Shown one piece after another: positions 7,660 to 16,927 of a stretch of DNA of 64,000 nt. The position numbers and the translations under genes are program-made. Source of the stretch: Mycolicibacterium tusciae JS617 (GTDB lineage Bacteria > Actinomycetota > Actinomycetes > Mycobacteriales > Mycobacteriaceae); assembly GCF_000243415.2 (NCBI RefSeq), contig NZ_KI912270.1, positions 186,001 through 250,000 on the forward strand, read 5' to 3'. The notes under the pieces were generated by a model. The model had not been told where the DNA came from. It saw only the letters and a list, made by a program, of their open reading frames with translations, and made no database searches. Every line of letters begins with the position of its first letter. Positions within the stretch are counted from its first letter, which is position 1.

Positions 7660-9499
7660 TGCTTACTCTCCAGCAGTTCAACCACCCTGTCCGCGAGCTC
7701 GTCCGGCGTGGATTCGGGAGTGAGTCGCAGGTCAGGGGTCTTGGGCCGTTGGTACGGGCTGTCGATTCCGGTGAAGTGGGTGATCTCGCCCGCACGCGCC
7801 TTCTTGTACAGGCCCTTCGGGTCGCGCCGTTCGCAGTCGTCCAGCGGGGTGTCGCAGAACACCTCGAAGAAGTCCAGGCCCGCGTCTGTGGTCACCTTGC
7901 GCGCCAGCGCACGGTGCTCCTCCAGCGGGCTGATGGCGGGCACCAGGACGACCTGACCGGAGTCGGCGAGGATAGCGGCGATGTGGGCCAGCCGGCGCTG
8001 GTTCTCGGCGCGGTCGGCCATGGAGAACCCGAGGTCTGCGTTGAGCCCGTGCCGCAGGTTGTCGCCGTCGAGAACATAAGCGGGTACGCCTTTTTCGAGC
8101 AGCTTCTGCTCGACGAGCATGGCCACCGAGGATTTTCCAGATCCCGACAACCCGGTGAACCAGATGGTCCTACCCCTGGACAGCCGGTCCTCGGCCTTGC
8201 ACAGCGATTCGTGGCGCACGGTATTCGGACTCGAGGTGCGTGCCGCGACTTGCGGCAGGATCATGCCCGCCGCGATGGTGCCGTTGGTATTCGGATCGAT
8301 CAGGATGAACGAGCCGGTGGCCGCGTTGCGGCTGTACTCGTCGAGCAGCAGCGGAACCTGCGTGCGTAGCGAGATACGGCCCAGCTCATTGAGTTTGAGT
8401 GCCGTCGCGGTCTTGTCTCGGTGCAGTGTGTTGACGTCGAGCCGGTAGTCCAGCGCCGTCACCTTGACCCGCGTGGTGCGGGTCGTGTGCTTGATGACGT
8501 AGTCGCGGCCGGGTTCGAGCGACGTCTCGTCGGCCATCCAACACACCGTCGCGTCGAATTCCTGTGCCACCCTCGGCTGGTTGTTCGGCCGGGCGATCAG
8601 GTCACCGCGCGAGATGTCGATGTCGTCGGCCAGGCTGACCGACACCGCCATCGGCGGAAAGGCTTCCGCTACCGGCCCGCTGGGGCCTTCGATCGTGGTG
8701 ATACGGCTCGTCTTTCCGGTGGGAAGAACGACTACCTCGTCACCGGGGCGCATCACCCCGCCGGCGACGGTGCCGGCATAACTACGGTGATCGGCGTGCT
8801 CGTGGGTCTGCGGCCTGATCACGAACTGGACCGGGAACCGCACGTCGACGAGGTTGCGATCGCCTGCGATGTACACATCCTCGAGGTGCGACAGCAGTGC
8901 GGGCCCGTCGTACCACGGCGTGACGTCGGATTTGGTTACCACGTTGTCGCCCTTGAGCGCCGACAACGGAATGGTCGTCACGTCGTGGATGTCCAGGCGC
9001 GCGGCGAACTCATGAAAACTGTCCCGTATCGTCTCAAATTTCTCCTGATCCCAGTCGACGAGGTCCATTTTGTTGACCGCGAGAACGATGTGCCTGATGC
9101 CGAGAAGCGAGGCCAGGAAGGCGTGCCGACGCGACTGCTCGAGCAGGCCGTGGCGGGCGTCGACCAACACGATCGCCAGTTGGGCGGTCGACGTGCCGGT
9201 CACCATGTTGCGCGTGTACTGGATGTGGCCCGGCGTGTCGGCGATGATGAATTTCCGCTTGGGAGTGGCGAAGTAGCGGTAGGCGACGTCGATCGTGATG
9301 CCTTGTTCGCGTTCGGCGCGCAGGCCGTCCGTCACCAACGCCAGATCGGTGTAGTCGTGTCCGCGTTCCTTGGAGGTGCGCTCGACAGCGGCGAGCTGAT
9401 CCTCCATGACCGCCTTGGAGTCGAACAAGAGGCGGCCGATGAGAGTTGACTTGCCGTCGTCGACGGAACCTGCCGTCGCGATGCGCAGTAGCGTCGCCA

Positions 9500-9500
<1 letters not shown>
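7656..9500 (-). CDS. cysNC: Bifunctional sulfate adenylyltransferase subunit 1 / APS kinase CysNC
   Basis: 614 residues with two enzymes fused. Residues 1 to about 430 are the CysN GTPase that drives APS formation by CysD: P-loop GSVDDGKST (11-19), DTPGH and NKMD motifs, and an EF-Tu-like beta-barrel. From about 445 the APS kinase follows: GRTIWFTGLSGSGKSS, DGDNLRHGLN, and the YKKARAG / FTGIDSPY region. The fused protein makes PAPS from APS. It starts at ATG 9500, overlapping the cysD stop as TGATG, and overlaps cysQ by 4 nt, so the whole operon is tightly coupled. Confidence 0.96.
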
Positions 9501-10426
<926 letters not shown>

Positions 10427-10459
10427 GATTTCCTCGTAAAGTTGGTAGAAATGACCAGC

Positions 10460-10483
10460 TTTATCTGCATAACCCGATATAAA
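10460..10483. promoter_or_regulatory. AT-rich imperfect inverted repeat upstream of cysD
   Basis: In the 215-bp gap between cysD and the divergent thioesterase gene, TTTATCTG...GATATAAA forms an imperfect dyad in otherwise GC-rich sequence, 34 bp upstream of the cysD start. It is a plausible promoter or binding site for the Rrf2 regulator encoded at the end of the operon. There is no direct consensus match. The rest of the gap shows nothing I can name. Confidence 0.3.
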
Positions 10484-10641
10484 ACCAGGGTCGGCCTGCC
10501 ATGTCAACGCTCGGTCTGCGGCGATCGCCGGTGACTGTGCGGATTTCTACGCCGCAGCGGCGCGTCGCGTACGAAACCGCACATTCAGGCGAGCGAGGCG
10601 ACTACCCCGGAGGTAATTGATCCGGCGCAGATACTGGATGC

Positions 10642-11020
10642 ATGTCGCAGACCGCTACCCCACCCCAGACCGGCGCCGAGGTTATGGCGCAGTTCATCCC
10701 CGCGTCCCCGTTCGTCGCCAAGCTCAGCATCGTCGCCGAGGTGCTCGACGGTGACGAAGTGCGGCTGCGCTTGCCGTGGGACAAATCCAACGTCACGCTC
10801 GGCGACATGGTCCACGGTGGTGCCGTCGCGGCGCTGGCCGATGTCGCGGTGATGGCCGCCGCATGGGCGGGTGCCGAGGTGCCGGACTCGCTGCGCGGCG
10901 TGACCACATCGATCTCCGTGCAGTTTCTGGCGCCGGCCCGCGCGACGGACCTGATCGCGATCGGCCGGGTGCTGCGCCGCGGCAAGACGTTGGTCAATTG
11001 CGACGTCGACGTCGTCACCC
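10642..11020 (+). pseudogene. PaaI-type hotdog thioesterase, 5' part (interrupted by IS3)
   Basis: N-terminal 126 codons of a single-hotdog thioesterase. FIPASPFVAKLSIVAE and DMVHGGAVAALADVAVMAA are family hallmarks; the second is the HGG-x-x-x-x-x-x-D catalytic and CoA-binding motif, and TTSISVQFLAPAR the core beta-strand. At VDVVT the IS3 element enters and the frame ends four codons later (LR then TGA). The missing 16 residues lie at 12273-12322. The truncated product keeps the active-site motif but lacks the last beta-strand. Confidence 0.9.
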
Positions 11021-11100
11021 TGAGGTGAGCCCGTCGTAGTGGTCCAGTCATTGTGGGACTCTGTTGCCCGGTGTTCGGGCGAGGAAGAATCAACAACGAC

Positions 11101-11388
11101 ATGGCATCGAACAAGCGCCGGCGGCATACGCCGGATCAGATCATCCGCAAGCTCGCCGAGGGCAACAAGCTCCTGGGGGCCGGCCAGGAGCTCGACGAGG
11201 TGTGCCGACACCTGCAGATCGCGGAGTCGACGTGGCATCGCTGGCTTGCCCAGTACGGCGGCATGAAAGCCAACGAGGCCAAACGGCTCAAAGAACTCGA
11301 GGCCGAGAACACCCGATTGAAGAAGTTGGTCGCCAACCAGGCCCTCGACATCGACATGCTCAAGGAGATCTCGGCGGGAAACTTCTGA
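11101..11388 (+). CDS. IS3-family transposase OrfA
   Basis: 95 residues from ATG 11101 (MASNKRRRHTPDQIIRKLAEG). A helix-turn-helix of the HTH_21/transposase_8 type (EVCRHLQIAESTWHRWLAQYGGM) is followed by a leucine-zipper coiled coil (EAKRLKELEAENTRLKKLVA) used for OrfA/OrfAB multimerisation. The spacing and GGM-x5-AKRLKxLExEN pattern are those of the IS407 group. It ends in TGA at 11386-11388, just past a slippery heptamer, and is expected both alone and as the N-terminus of the OrfAB fusion. Confidence 0.92.
   Translation: MASNKRRRHTPDQIIRKLAEGNKLLGAGQELDEVCRHLQIAESTWHRWLAQYGGMKANEAKRLKELEAENTRLKKLVANQALDIDMLKEISAGNF
11376..11382 (+). promoter_or_regulatory. Programmed -1 ribosomal frameshift site GGGAAAC
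   Basis: The heptamer GGGAAAC reads as G-GGA-AAC in the orfA frame (codons GCG GGA AAC), the canonical X-XXY-YYZ slippery arrangement. Slipping back one base continues in the orfB frame with CTT at 11382 and avoids the orfA stop four bases further. This is the usual way IS3 elements make the OrfAB transposase. Confidence 0.82.
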
Positions 11389-12239
11389 CCCCGAACCGCA
11401 AGCGCCGCGCCGTCACGGCGCTGCGCGACCGGTTCGGGGTTTCCGAGCGCCGCGCCTGCACAGTGGTTGGCCTGCACCGTTCCACGATGCGCCTGACACC
11501 GCCGCCGATCACCACCGAGGAGGCCGAGTTGCGCGCCTGGCTGCGCCGGTTCTCCACTGACCGGCCCCGCTGGGGATGGCGGCGGGCAGCCAAGATGGCC
11601 CGCCGAGCCGGCTGGCAGGTCAACAACAAGCGCATCCGTCGTCTGTGGCGCGAGGAGGGCCTCCGCGTCCCGCAGCGCCGCAAGAAGAAGCGTCTGACCG
11701 GTATCGGTATCGCCGTGGGCGCGATGTCACCGATTCGTCCGAACGTCATCTGGGCGATGGACTTCCAGTTCGACACCACCGCCGATGGCCGCACCTTGAA
11801 GATGTTGAACGTCATCGACGAGTTCACCCGCGAAGCCCTCGCGATCGAAGTCGATCGTGGCATCGACGCCGACGGCGTCGTCGACGTGCTGGATCGCCTG
11901 GCTCTGCACCACGGTGCGCCGCACTACGTGCGCTTCGACAACGGTCCCGAGTTCGTGGCCCACGCGGTCAGTGATTGGTGCCGATTCAACAGTGCTGGTT
12001 CACTTTTCATCGATCCGGGCTCGCCTTGGCAGAACGCCTGGATCGAGTCGTTCAACGGCAGGCTTCGTGATGAACTGCTCAACTCATGGCGCTTCGACTC
12101 GCTCCTGGAAGCCCGCGTGATCATCGAGGACTGGCGGGTCGACTACAACGCCAACAGGCCCCACTCCGCCCATGGCGAGCTCACCCCTGCCGAGTTCGCT
12201 CTACAGTGGACCACGACCCACCAACCCCAAGTCGCATAG
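11382..12239 (+). CDS. IS3-family transposase OrfB (DDE catalytic part of OrfAB)
   Basis: About 285 residues in the -1 frame relative to OrfA, made as OrfAB by frameshifting at 11376-11382. After an HTH_21-like segment (PRWGWRRAAKMARRAGWQVN) comes the rve/DDE domain: VIWAMDFQFDT (Asp), YVRFDNGPEF (Asp) and NAWIESFNGRLRDELLN (Glu, with the K/R seven residues later). The end ANRPHSAHGELTPAEFA is standard for IS407-group OrfB. The frame is open upstream without a convincing start codon, which agrees with production only through the fusion. Confidence 0.92.
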   Translation, partial: LLTPNRKRRAVTALRDRFGVSERRACTVVGLHRSTMRLTPPPITTEEAELRAWLRRFSTDRPRWGWRRAAKMARRAGWQVNNKRIRRLWREEGLRVPQRRKKKRLTGIGIAVGAMSPIRPNVIWAMDFQFDTTADGRTLKMLNVIDEFTREALAIEVDRGIDADGVVDVLDRLALHHGAPHYVRFDNGPEFVAHAVSDWCRFNSAGSLFIDPGSPWQNAWIESFNGRLRDELLNSWRFDSLLEARVIIEDWRVDYNANRPHSAHGELTPAEFALQWTTTHQPQVA

Positions 12240-12272
12240 CGACTGGACCACCAAACGGGTCCCCCTCAACCC

Positions 12273-12322
12273 CGGACGGCGAAGCGGTCGCGAAGGCGAT
12301 CGCCACCTACAAAATCGGATGA
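12273..12322 (+). pseudogene. PaaI-type thioesterase, 3' part
   Basis: The last 16 codons and the stop of the thioesterase, stranded after the IS3 element. Joining base 11020 to base 12273 restores VVTPDGEAVAKAIATYKIG and TGA in frame, for a total of 429 nt and a 142-residue protein. The PDGxxVAKAxATYKI ending is the normal terminal strand of mycobacterial PaaI proteins. It is too short to be expressed alone. The stop is 4 bp from the convergent carbonic anhydrase stop. Confidence 0.9.
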
Positions 12323-12326
12323 GCTC

Positions 12327-12812
12327 TCAGAGCGTCACTTCGTTGAGGCAGCCCGTCGCCACATCGAAGACGAACCCGCGCAGCGACTCATGCTGTGTGA
12401 CAAAGGGACTGGCTTCGATGCGGCGGAGCGACTGGCGCACGTCCTCGTCGATGTCGACGAACGCCTCCGCCGCCCACTCCGGTTTGATGCCGGTGTCGTC
12501 CTGGATCTGCTGTTTGAATCCGTCGTCGGTGAAGGTGAGCATCCCGCAGTCGGTGTGGTGGATCAGGATGATCTCTTTGGTGCCGAGTAACCGCTGACTG
12601 ATGGCCAGCGAGCGGATCTCGTCGTCGGTGATCACGCCGCCGGCATTGCGGATGACGTGGGCCTCGCCGTCGCCGAGGCCGAGCATTCGGTACACGTCGA
12701 GCCGGGCGTCCATGCACGCCACCACGGCGACGTGCTTGCTCGGCGGCAGTGGCAGCGGGCCTGAGAAGGAGCTCGCGTAGGCCTCGTTGTTCTTCAGGTA
12801 GTCGTCGGTCAC
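12327..12812 (-). CDS. canA: Beta-class carbonic anhydrase
   Basis: 161 residues from GTG 12812 (VTDDYLKNNEAYASSF); relatives start here. The frame is also open to ATG 12917, which would add 35 low-complexity residues. It interconverts CO2 and bicarbonate with zinc. Ligands are visible: C33-M-D35-A-R37 (the Asp/Arg dyad) and HHTDCGM with H86 and C89. Text such as RLDVYRMLGL, HVIRNAGG, RSLAISQRLLGT and GFVFDVATG matches the M. tuberculosis enzyme I recall as Rv1284 (CanA). That gene also lies next to cysD and opp, which supports orthology. Confidence 0.92.
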   Translation of the reverse strand: MTDDYLKNNEAYASSFSGPLPLPPSKHVAVVACMDARLDVYRMLGLGDGEAHVIRNAGGVITDDEIRSLAISQRLLGTKEIILIHHTDCGMLTFTDDGFKQQIQDDTGIKPEWAAEAFVDIDEDVRQSLRRIEASPFVTQHESLRGFVFDVATGCLNEVTL

Positions 12813-12966
12813 AGACAGCGTTCGACTGTATCCCCGCCTGGTGGTGTCCGCGGCGAAGAGAATCAGCCCGATCGAATTGACGACGGCCGCGCTGTCGGGG
12901 GGAGCTGGGCCGGTCATCGACCCGACGGTCGACCAGGCGACAGGAACCAGGAATTGTCAGGCCTGG

Positions 12967-14550
12967 CTATGGCTCGGATTGGCTTGTGCTGTGGCCTATC
13001 TGTGAATCGCCCGGCAAGGTCACGGTGAAGACAGTCGATCCCGGCCCGCTGCGCACATCGATGGCGCCGCGGTGCGCCTTGACGACCGCCGCGACGATCG
13101 CGAGGCCTAACCCGGTGCTGCCCCCGCGCCGGGAGCGCGATGTGTCGCCCCGCGCAAATCGCTCGAAGATCTCGGGCTGCAGCCACTCCGCGATGCCGGG
13201 ACCGTCGTCGACCACCGTCAGCACTGCGCCTCCGCCGGGGGATCGCGCCAACGACGTCGTGACGGACGTGCCCGGCGGCGTGTGGGTGCGCGCGTTGGCG
13301 AGCAGGTTGCCCAACACCTGATGCAGACGCGCTTCGTCACCGATGACGACGACGGGCTCGTCGGGCAGGTCGAGTAACCACTGATGGTCAGGTCCGGCGA
13401 TGTGGGCGTCGCTGACGGTGTCGACGACCAATCGCGAAAGATCCACTGCCTCCTGCTGCAACGGCCGCCCGGTGTCCAGGCGGGCCAGCAGCAGCATGTC
13501 CTCGACCAGCTGGGTCATCCGCTCGGTCTCGGACTCGACGCGGTTCATCGCATGCGCCACATCGTCGGGGACATCACCGCGCTTGCGTTGTGCCAGTTCG
13601 GTATAGCCGCGGATCGCCGCGAGCGGCGTGCGCAGCTCGTGGCTCGCATCCGCGACGAACTGACGCACCCTGGTCTCGCTGGCGTGCCGGGCGGACAACG
13701 CGTCGGAGATGCGGTCGAGCATCCGGTTCAGCGCAGAACCGAGCTGCCCGATCTCGGTGTGCGCACCCGCCGGGTCCACCTCGACGATCGGCGTGGGCAG
13801 CCGGACCTCGCCGCGGTCGAGTTCCAGGTCAGCCACCTGCCGCGCTGCCGCCGAAACCGTTGAAAGCGGCGCGAGTTGGCGCCGGATGATCAGGATCCCC
13901 GCCGTCGTGCCACCGATCAGCGCCATGACACCCACCACACTGAAGATGATGGCGACGGTGAGCAGGGTGTCGTCGACCTCGGAGGTGGGCAGGCCCGTGA
14001 CGATCGTCTCGCCCGGTCCGTGCGAGCGCAGCGCGATCACGCGGTAGCGGCCGAGACCGTCGAGCTGAACCGTCGTCGGCGTTTCGTGCGGCTCGATGCC
14101 GGCCAGTTGTTGGGCGGCAGTGGAACTGATCTGGCTGCGAGTGCCGTCGGCGGTGATGACACCGGCGTTGACGGGCGTGCCGCGCGAGATCACCGCGCCG
14201 ACCGTTCGTGCTGCCTGACCGGGTGCGTTGAGGAAGGCCGGGCCGGGACCCATGTCGTCGCGGATGATCATCCGTCGCGGGAAGCCCGGCCGCCCGGGAA
14301 AACCTGGCGGTGGCGGGACCGGGCCGAATTCGAACAGACCCGCCGAACGCCTGCCGGTCTCAGCCAGCCGGTCGTCGAGTTGGTTGGTCAAAAAATGTTG
14401 CAGCGCAATCATTGTGCCGACACCGATACCGGCGCACACCAGGGCCAGCAGAAGTACTTGTGACACGAGCAGTCGCGTTCGAAGTGACCACGTGCGCGGT
14501 GAGCGCCACCGCGTCCGACCCGCCGATTCAGCGTGCGGGTTTGAGGACAT
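12967..14550 (-). CDS. tcrY: Sensor histidine kinase, TcrY-like
   Basis: 527-residue class I membrane sensor kinase. A first membrane span (about 25-50, LLVSQVLLLALVCAGIGVGT) is followed by an extracytoplasmic domain with a Pro-rich loop (GPVPPPPGFPGRPGFPRR, about 76-93). A second span (about 199-222) leads to a HAMP region, the HisKA box FVADASHELRTPLAAIRG with the phospho-His, and the HATPase with NLLANARTHTPPG, DDGPGI and GGSTGLGLAIV. Its start overlaps the response regulator's end by 23 nt. The regulator is very like M. tuberculosis TcrX, so this should be TcrY, although the locus differs from the H37Rv one. The signal is unknown. Confidence 0.85.
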   Translation of the reverse strand: MSSNPHAESAGRTRWRSPRTWSLRTRLLVSQVLLLALVCAGIGVGTMIALQHFLTNQLDDRLAETGRRSAGLFEFGPVPPPPGFPGRPGFPRRMIIRDDMGPGPAFLNAPGQAARTVGAVISRGTPVNAGVITADGTRSQISSTAAQQLAGIEPHETPTTVQLDGLGRYRVIALRSHGPGETIVTGLPTSEVDDTLLTVAIIFSVVGVMALIGGTTAGILIIRRQLAPLSTVSAAARQVADLELDRGEVRLPTPIVEVDPAGAHTEIGQLGSALNRMLDRISDALSARHASETRVRQFVADASHELRTPLAAIRGYTELAQRKRGDVPDDVAHAMNRVESETERMTQLVEDMLLLARLDTGRPLQQEAVDLSRLVVDTVSDAHIAGPDHQWLLDLPDEPVVVIGDEARLHQVLGNLLANARTHTPPGTSVTTSLARSPGGGAVLTVVDDGPGIAEWLQPEIFERFARGDTSRSRRGGSTGLGLAIVAAVVKAHRGAIDVRSGPGSTVFTVTLPGDSQIGHSTSQSEP

Positions 14551-15232
14551 AACCGGCGCCGCGCAGTGTGTGGATCATCGGTTCGCGCCCGATGTCGATC
14601 TTCTTGCGCAGATACGAGACGTACAACTCCACGATGTTGGATCGCCCACCGAAGTCGTAACTCCATACCCGGTCCAGGATCTGGGCCTTGCTCAGTACCC
14701 GTTTGGAGTTGCGCATCATGAACCGCAGCAGCTCGAACTCGGTCGCCGTCAATGTGATCAACTCACCCGCGCGGGTCACTTCGTGACTGTCTTCGTCGAG
14801 CACCAGATCCCCGACAACGATCTTGGCGCCGCCCGACTCGCTGGTGACCCCCGTGCGTCGCAGCAGGGCGCGCAGCCGCAGCACCACCTCTTCTAGGCTG
14901 AACGGTTTCGTGACGTAGTCATCGCCGCCCGCGGTCAGCCCGGCGATACGGTCCTCGACCGAATCCTTGGCGGTCAGTAGCAGTAGTGGTAGCCCCGGAA
15001 TCTGCTCGCGCAGTTTGTGCAGCACGTCCAACCCACTCATGTCCGGCAACATCACGTCGAGCACGACCACGTCGGGTGGGGTCTGCCGGGCCAGGGCGAT
15101 GGCGCTGGCTCCGTCGCCCGCGGTCACGATCTCCCAGCCCTCATAGCGAAGGGCCATGGACACCAGCTCGGCGAGTACCGGTTCGTCGTCGACGACCAGT
15201 ACATGGATGGGGTTGCCGTCGGCCCTGCGCAT
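14528..15232 (-). CDS. tcrX: OmpR/PhoB-type response regulator TcrX
   Basis: 234 residues from ATG 15232 (MRRADGNPIHVLVVDDEPVL), the length I recall for M. tuberculosis TcrX; an upstream ATG at 15283 would add 17 residues. The receiver domain has the acidic pair DD15-16, phospho-acceptor D59 in VVVLDVMLPDMSG, Thr in LLLTAKD and Lys in VTKPF. The C-terminal winged helix reads LTATEFELLRFMM, then RVLSKAQILDRVW and ELYVSYLRKKID. The near match over the whole length to TcrX (for example PMIHTLRGAGYVLKPAR) is from memory. It is the first gene of the tcrXY pair. Confidence 0.87.
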   Translation of the reverse strand: MRRADGNPIHVLVVDDEPVLAELVSMALRYEGWEIVTAGDGASAIALARQTPPDVVVLDVMLPDMSGLDVLHKLREQIPGLPLLLLTAKDSVEDRIAGLTAGGDDYVTKPFSLEEVVLRLRALLRRTGVTSESGGAKIVVGDLVLDEDSHEVTRAGELITLTATEFELLRFMMRNSKRVLSKAQILDRVWSYDFGGRSNIVELYVSYLRKKIDIGREPMIHTLRGAGYVLKPAR

Positions 15233-15388
15233 GATCACGCGGGCGGGCTCCTGGTCGTTGACCGCCGAACCGTTGGGACTCACATGCCCATTATCGGCCG
15301 GGCTGTGAGCGGCGACTGTGTGTTGTCTATGTGCCAGCTGTGAATTTCGCGGTGTCTATGTCCGGCCAGCACCGTCGGCAAAAGACAA

Positions 15389-15419
15389 GTTCCGGCAGCC
15401 CACGTCGGGCTACCGGAAC
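15389..15419 (-). terminator. Hairpin terminator after the 73-residue exported protein gene
   Basis: GTTCCGG-C-AGCCC-ACGT-GGGCT-A-CCGGAAC type hairpin: stems of 7 and 5 bp separated by one mismatch, with a short loop. On the minus strand it is followed by a T-rich stretch (TTGTCTTTTG). It lies 13 bp past the stop at 15433 and before the tcrX promoter region, so it should end the small gene's transcript. Confidence 0.75.
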
Positions 15420-15432
15420 CTGCTCTGGACTA

Positions 15433-15654
15433 TCAGCCCGGAAACATCGGCTGCGTGGCCGAAACGTCGGGGAGGATGACCGTTGTGTCGCTGACCACGA
15501 CCTCCGACGTCGCCGGCCCTGGCGGGGTCGGTTCGTCTTGAGCAGCACTCGTGCCGCTGGAGACGCCGAAAATGCCCATCGCGATCAGGGCGCCGGAGCC
15601 CAGTGTTGCCGCACCCAACTTGACCTGCTTCGAATTCACCTTGACCACTCCCAT
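15433..15654 (-). CDS. Small exported or membrane-anchored protein, mycobacterial type
   Basis: 73 residues: MGVVKVNSKQVKLGAATLG, then a hydrophobic signal segment (about 18-38, GSGALIAMGIFGVSSGTSAA) with a possible signal-peptidase site at TSAA-QDE, leaving a short Pro/Thr/Val-rich acidic mature part of about 35 residues. Small proteins beginning with a VKVNSKQVKLGAA-type sequence recur in mycobacteria, to my recollection without known function. A strong hairpin follows. It is divergent from oppB with about 295 bp between, in which I see no recognisable operator. Function unknown. Confidence 0.72.
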   Translation of the reverse strand: MGVVKVNSKQVKLGAATLGSGALIAMGIFGVSSGTSAAQDEPTPPGPATSEVVVSDTTVILPDVSATQPMFPG

Positions 15655-15949
15655 TCGGTTTCACGCGGGTCGCGTCAATCGAGCTACACGGCCCACCGGA
15701 ACGATGCGCAACGGGGTCGTCGGTGACCCCTCTACACGTTGGGTAACCGATGTGGACAGCGGCGAAACGAATTACTTGGCAGCGGGCGAGCCAATGCCGA
15801 CGCGTCGGCGCGGCCGGAGAAACTCCAGGTAATTGCCACTGGACGCGCCGAATCTGGACACCCGCTGTGCGCCACATGTGAGTTGTCCACGGGTCGGCCG
15901 CCTCGATCTCATAACCTGTGCGGATGCAGCCCACGCACGGACCGGCCGA

Positions 15950-16927
15950 ATGACGCGCTTTCTCGCGCAGCGGCTGCTCAACTACGTCGTGCTGCTGGCG
16001 CTGGCGTCGTTCGTGGTTTTCACTTTGGCTGCCTGGCAGTTCGACCCCCTCGAGAATCTCCTGAGCCGCAACCCGCGTCCGCCGGACACGGTGATCGAAG
16101 CAAAAAGGGTCGAACTCAATCTCGACAAGCCGATATTGATCCAGTACGGACTCTGGGCCTCCGGTGTCATCCACGGCGATTTCGGCACCACAGTCGGCGG
16201 CCAGCCCGTGAGCGACGAGCTGTGGCGGCGCGTCGGCGTCAGCCTGCGGCTGCTCGTCCTCGGTTCGGTGATCGGCACGGTCGCCGGAGTGACCATCGGC
16301 GCATGGGGCGCGATTCGTCAGTATCGGTTGAGCGATCGCGTCATCACCGCGCTGTCGCTGCTGGTGATCAGCACTCCGTCATTCGTGATGGCCACCTTGT
16401 TGATCCTGTCGGCGTTGGGAGTCAACTCCGCGCTAGGCGTCCAACTGTTCGAGTTCACCGGCGAGACATCACCGGACGCGGTCGGCGGCGCATGGAACCA
16501 ATTCGTCGACCGCCTCCAGCATCTGGTGCTGCCGACTCTGACCCTCGCGCTGGGAGGAATGGCCGGCTACAGCCGCTATCAACGCAACGCGATGCTCGAC
16601 GTGCTCGGGCAGGACTTCATCCGCACGGCCCGCGCCAAGGGGTTGACCCGCCGCAGAGCGCTGTTCAAACACGGGCTGCGCACCGCACTCATCCCGATGG
16701 CAACGATGTTCGCCTACAGTTTCGCCGGATTGTTCACCGGAGCGGTGTTCGTCGAAAAGATATTTGGGTGGCACGGCATGGGCGAATGGTTCATCCAAGG
16801 CCTCAACACCCAGGACATCAATATCATCGCCGCCATCGCCGTGTTCGCGGGTGTCACGGTCCTGTTGGCCGGCCTGCTCTCAGACGTCATCTACGCCGCA
16901 CTTGACCCGAGGGTGCGGGTGACATGA
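15950..16927 (+). CDS. oppB: Oligopeptide ABC transporter permease OppB
   Basis: 325 residues from ATG 15950 (MTRFLAQRLLNYVVLLALASF); the longer upstream frame has no membrane-protein character. Inner-membrane permease of a peptide importer with about six spans. The binding-protein-dependent transport signature appears in TARAKGLTRRRALFKHGLR, the EAA loop that docks on the ATPase. First gene of oppBCDA; the next gene starts in a 4-nt overlap. The order and neighbours match the locus I recall as Rv1283c-Rv1280c. The 295-bp leader (15655-15949) holds no gene. Confidence 0.92.
   Translation: MTRFLAQRLLNYVVLLALASFVVFTLAAWQFDPLENLLSRNPRPPDTVIEAKRVELNLDKPILIQYGLWASGVIHGDFGTTVGGQPVSDELWRRVGVSLRLLVLGSVIGTVAGVTIGAWGAIRQYRLSDRVITALSLLVISTPSFVMATLLILSALGVNSALGVQLFEFTGETSPDAVGGAWNQFVDRLQHLVLPTLTLALGGMAGYSRYQRNAMLDVLGQDFIRTARAKGLTRRRALFKHGLRTALIPMATMFAYSFAGLFTGAVFVEKIFGWHGMGEWFIQGLNTQDINIIAAIAVFAGVTVLLAGLLSDVIYAALDPRVRVT

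Larger units (their letters stand above)
11021..12268 (+). mobile_element. IS3-family (IS407 group) insertion sequence
   Basis: 1248 bp, bounded by TGAGG at the left and CCTCA at the right. The 28-29 bp terminal inverted repeats share TGAGG, CCCGT and GTGGTCCAGTC in order (11021-11049 and 12241-12268). A 4-bp target duplication ACCC flanks it (11017-11020 and 12269-12272), the size expected for the IS407 group. It carries overlapping orfA and orfB with a frameshift signal between. All parts look intact, and the exact duplication suggests a recent insertion. Confidence 0.93.

Noticed and set aside
14550..15654. tcrXY named from the local M. tuberculosis order
   Set aside because: In H37Rv the tcrXY locus is elsewhere. 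I keep the names on protein similarity and not on position, and orthology should be tested.
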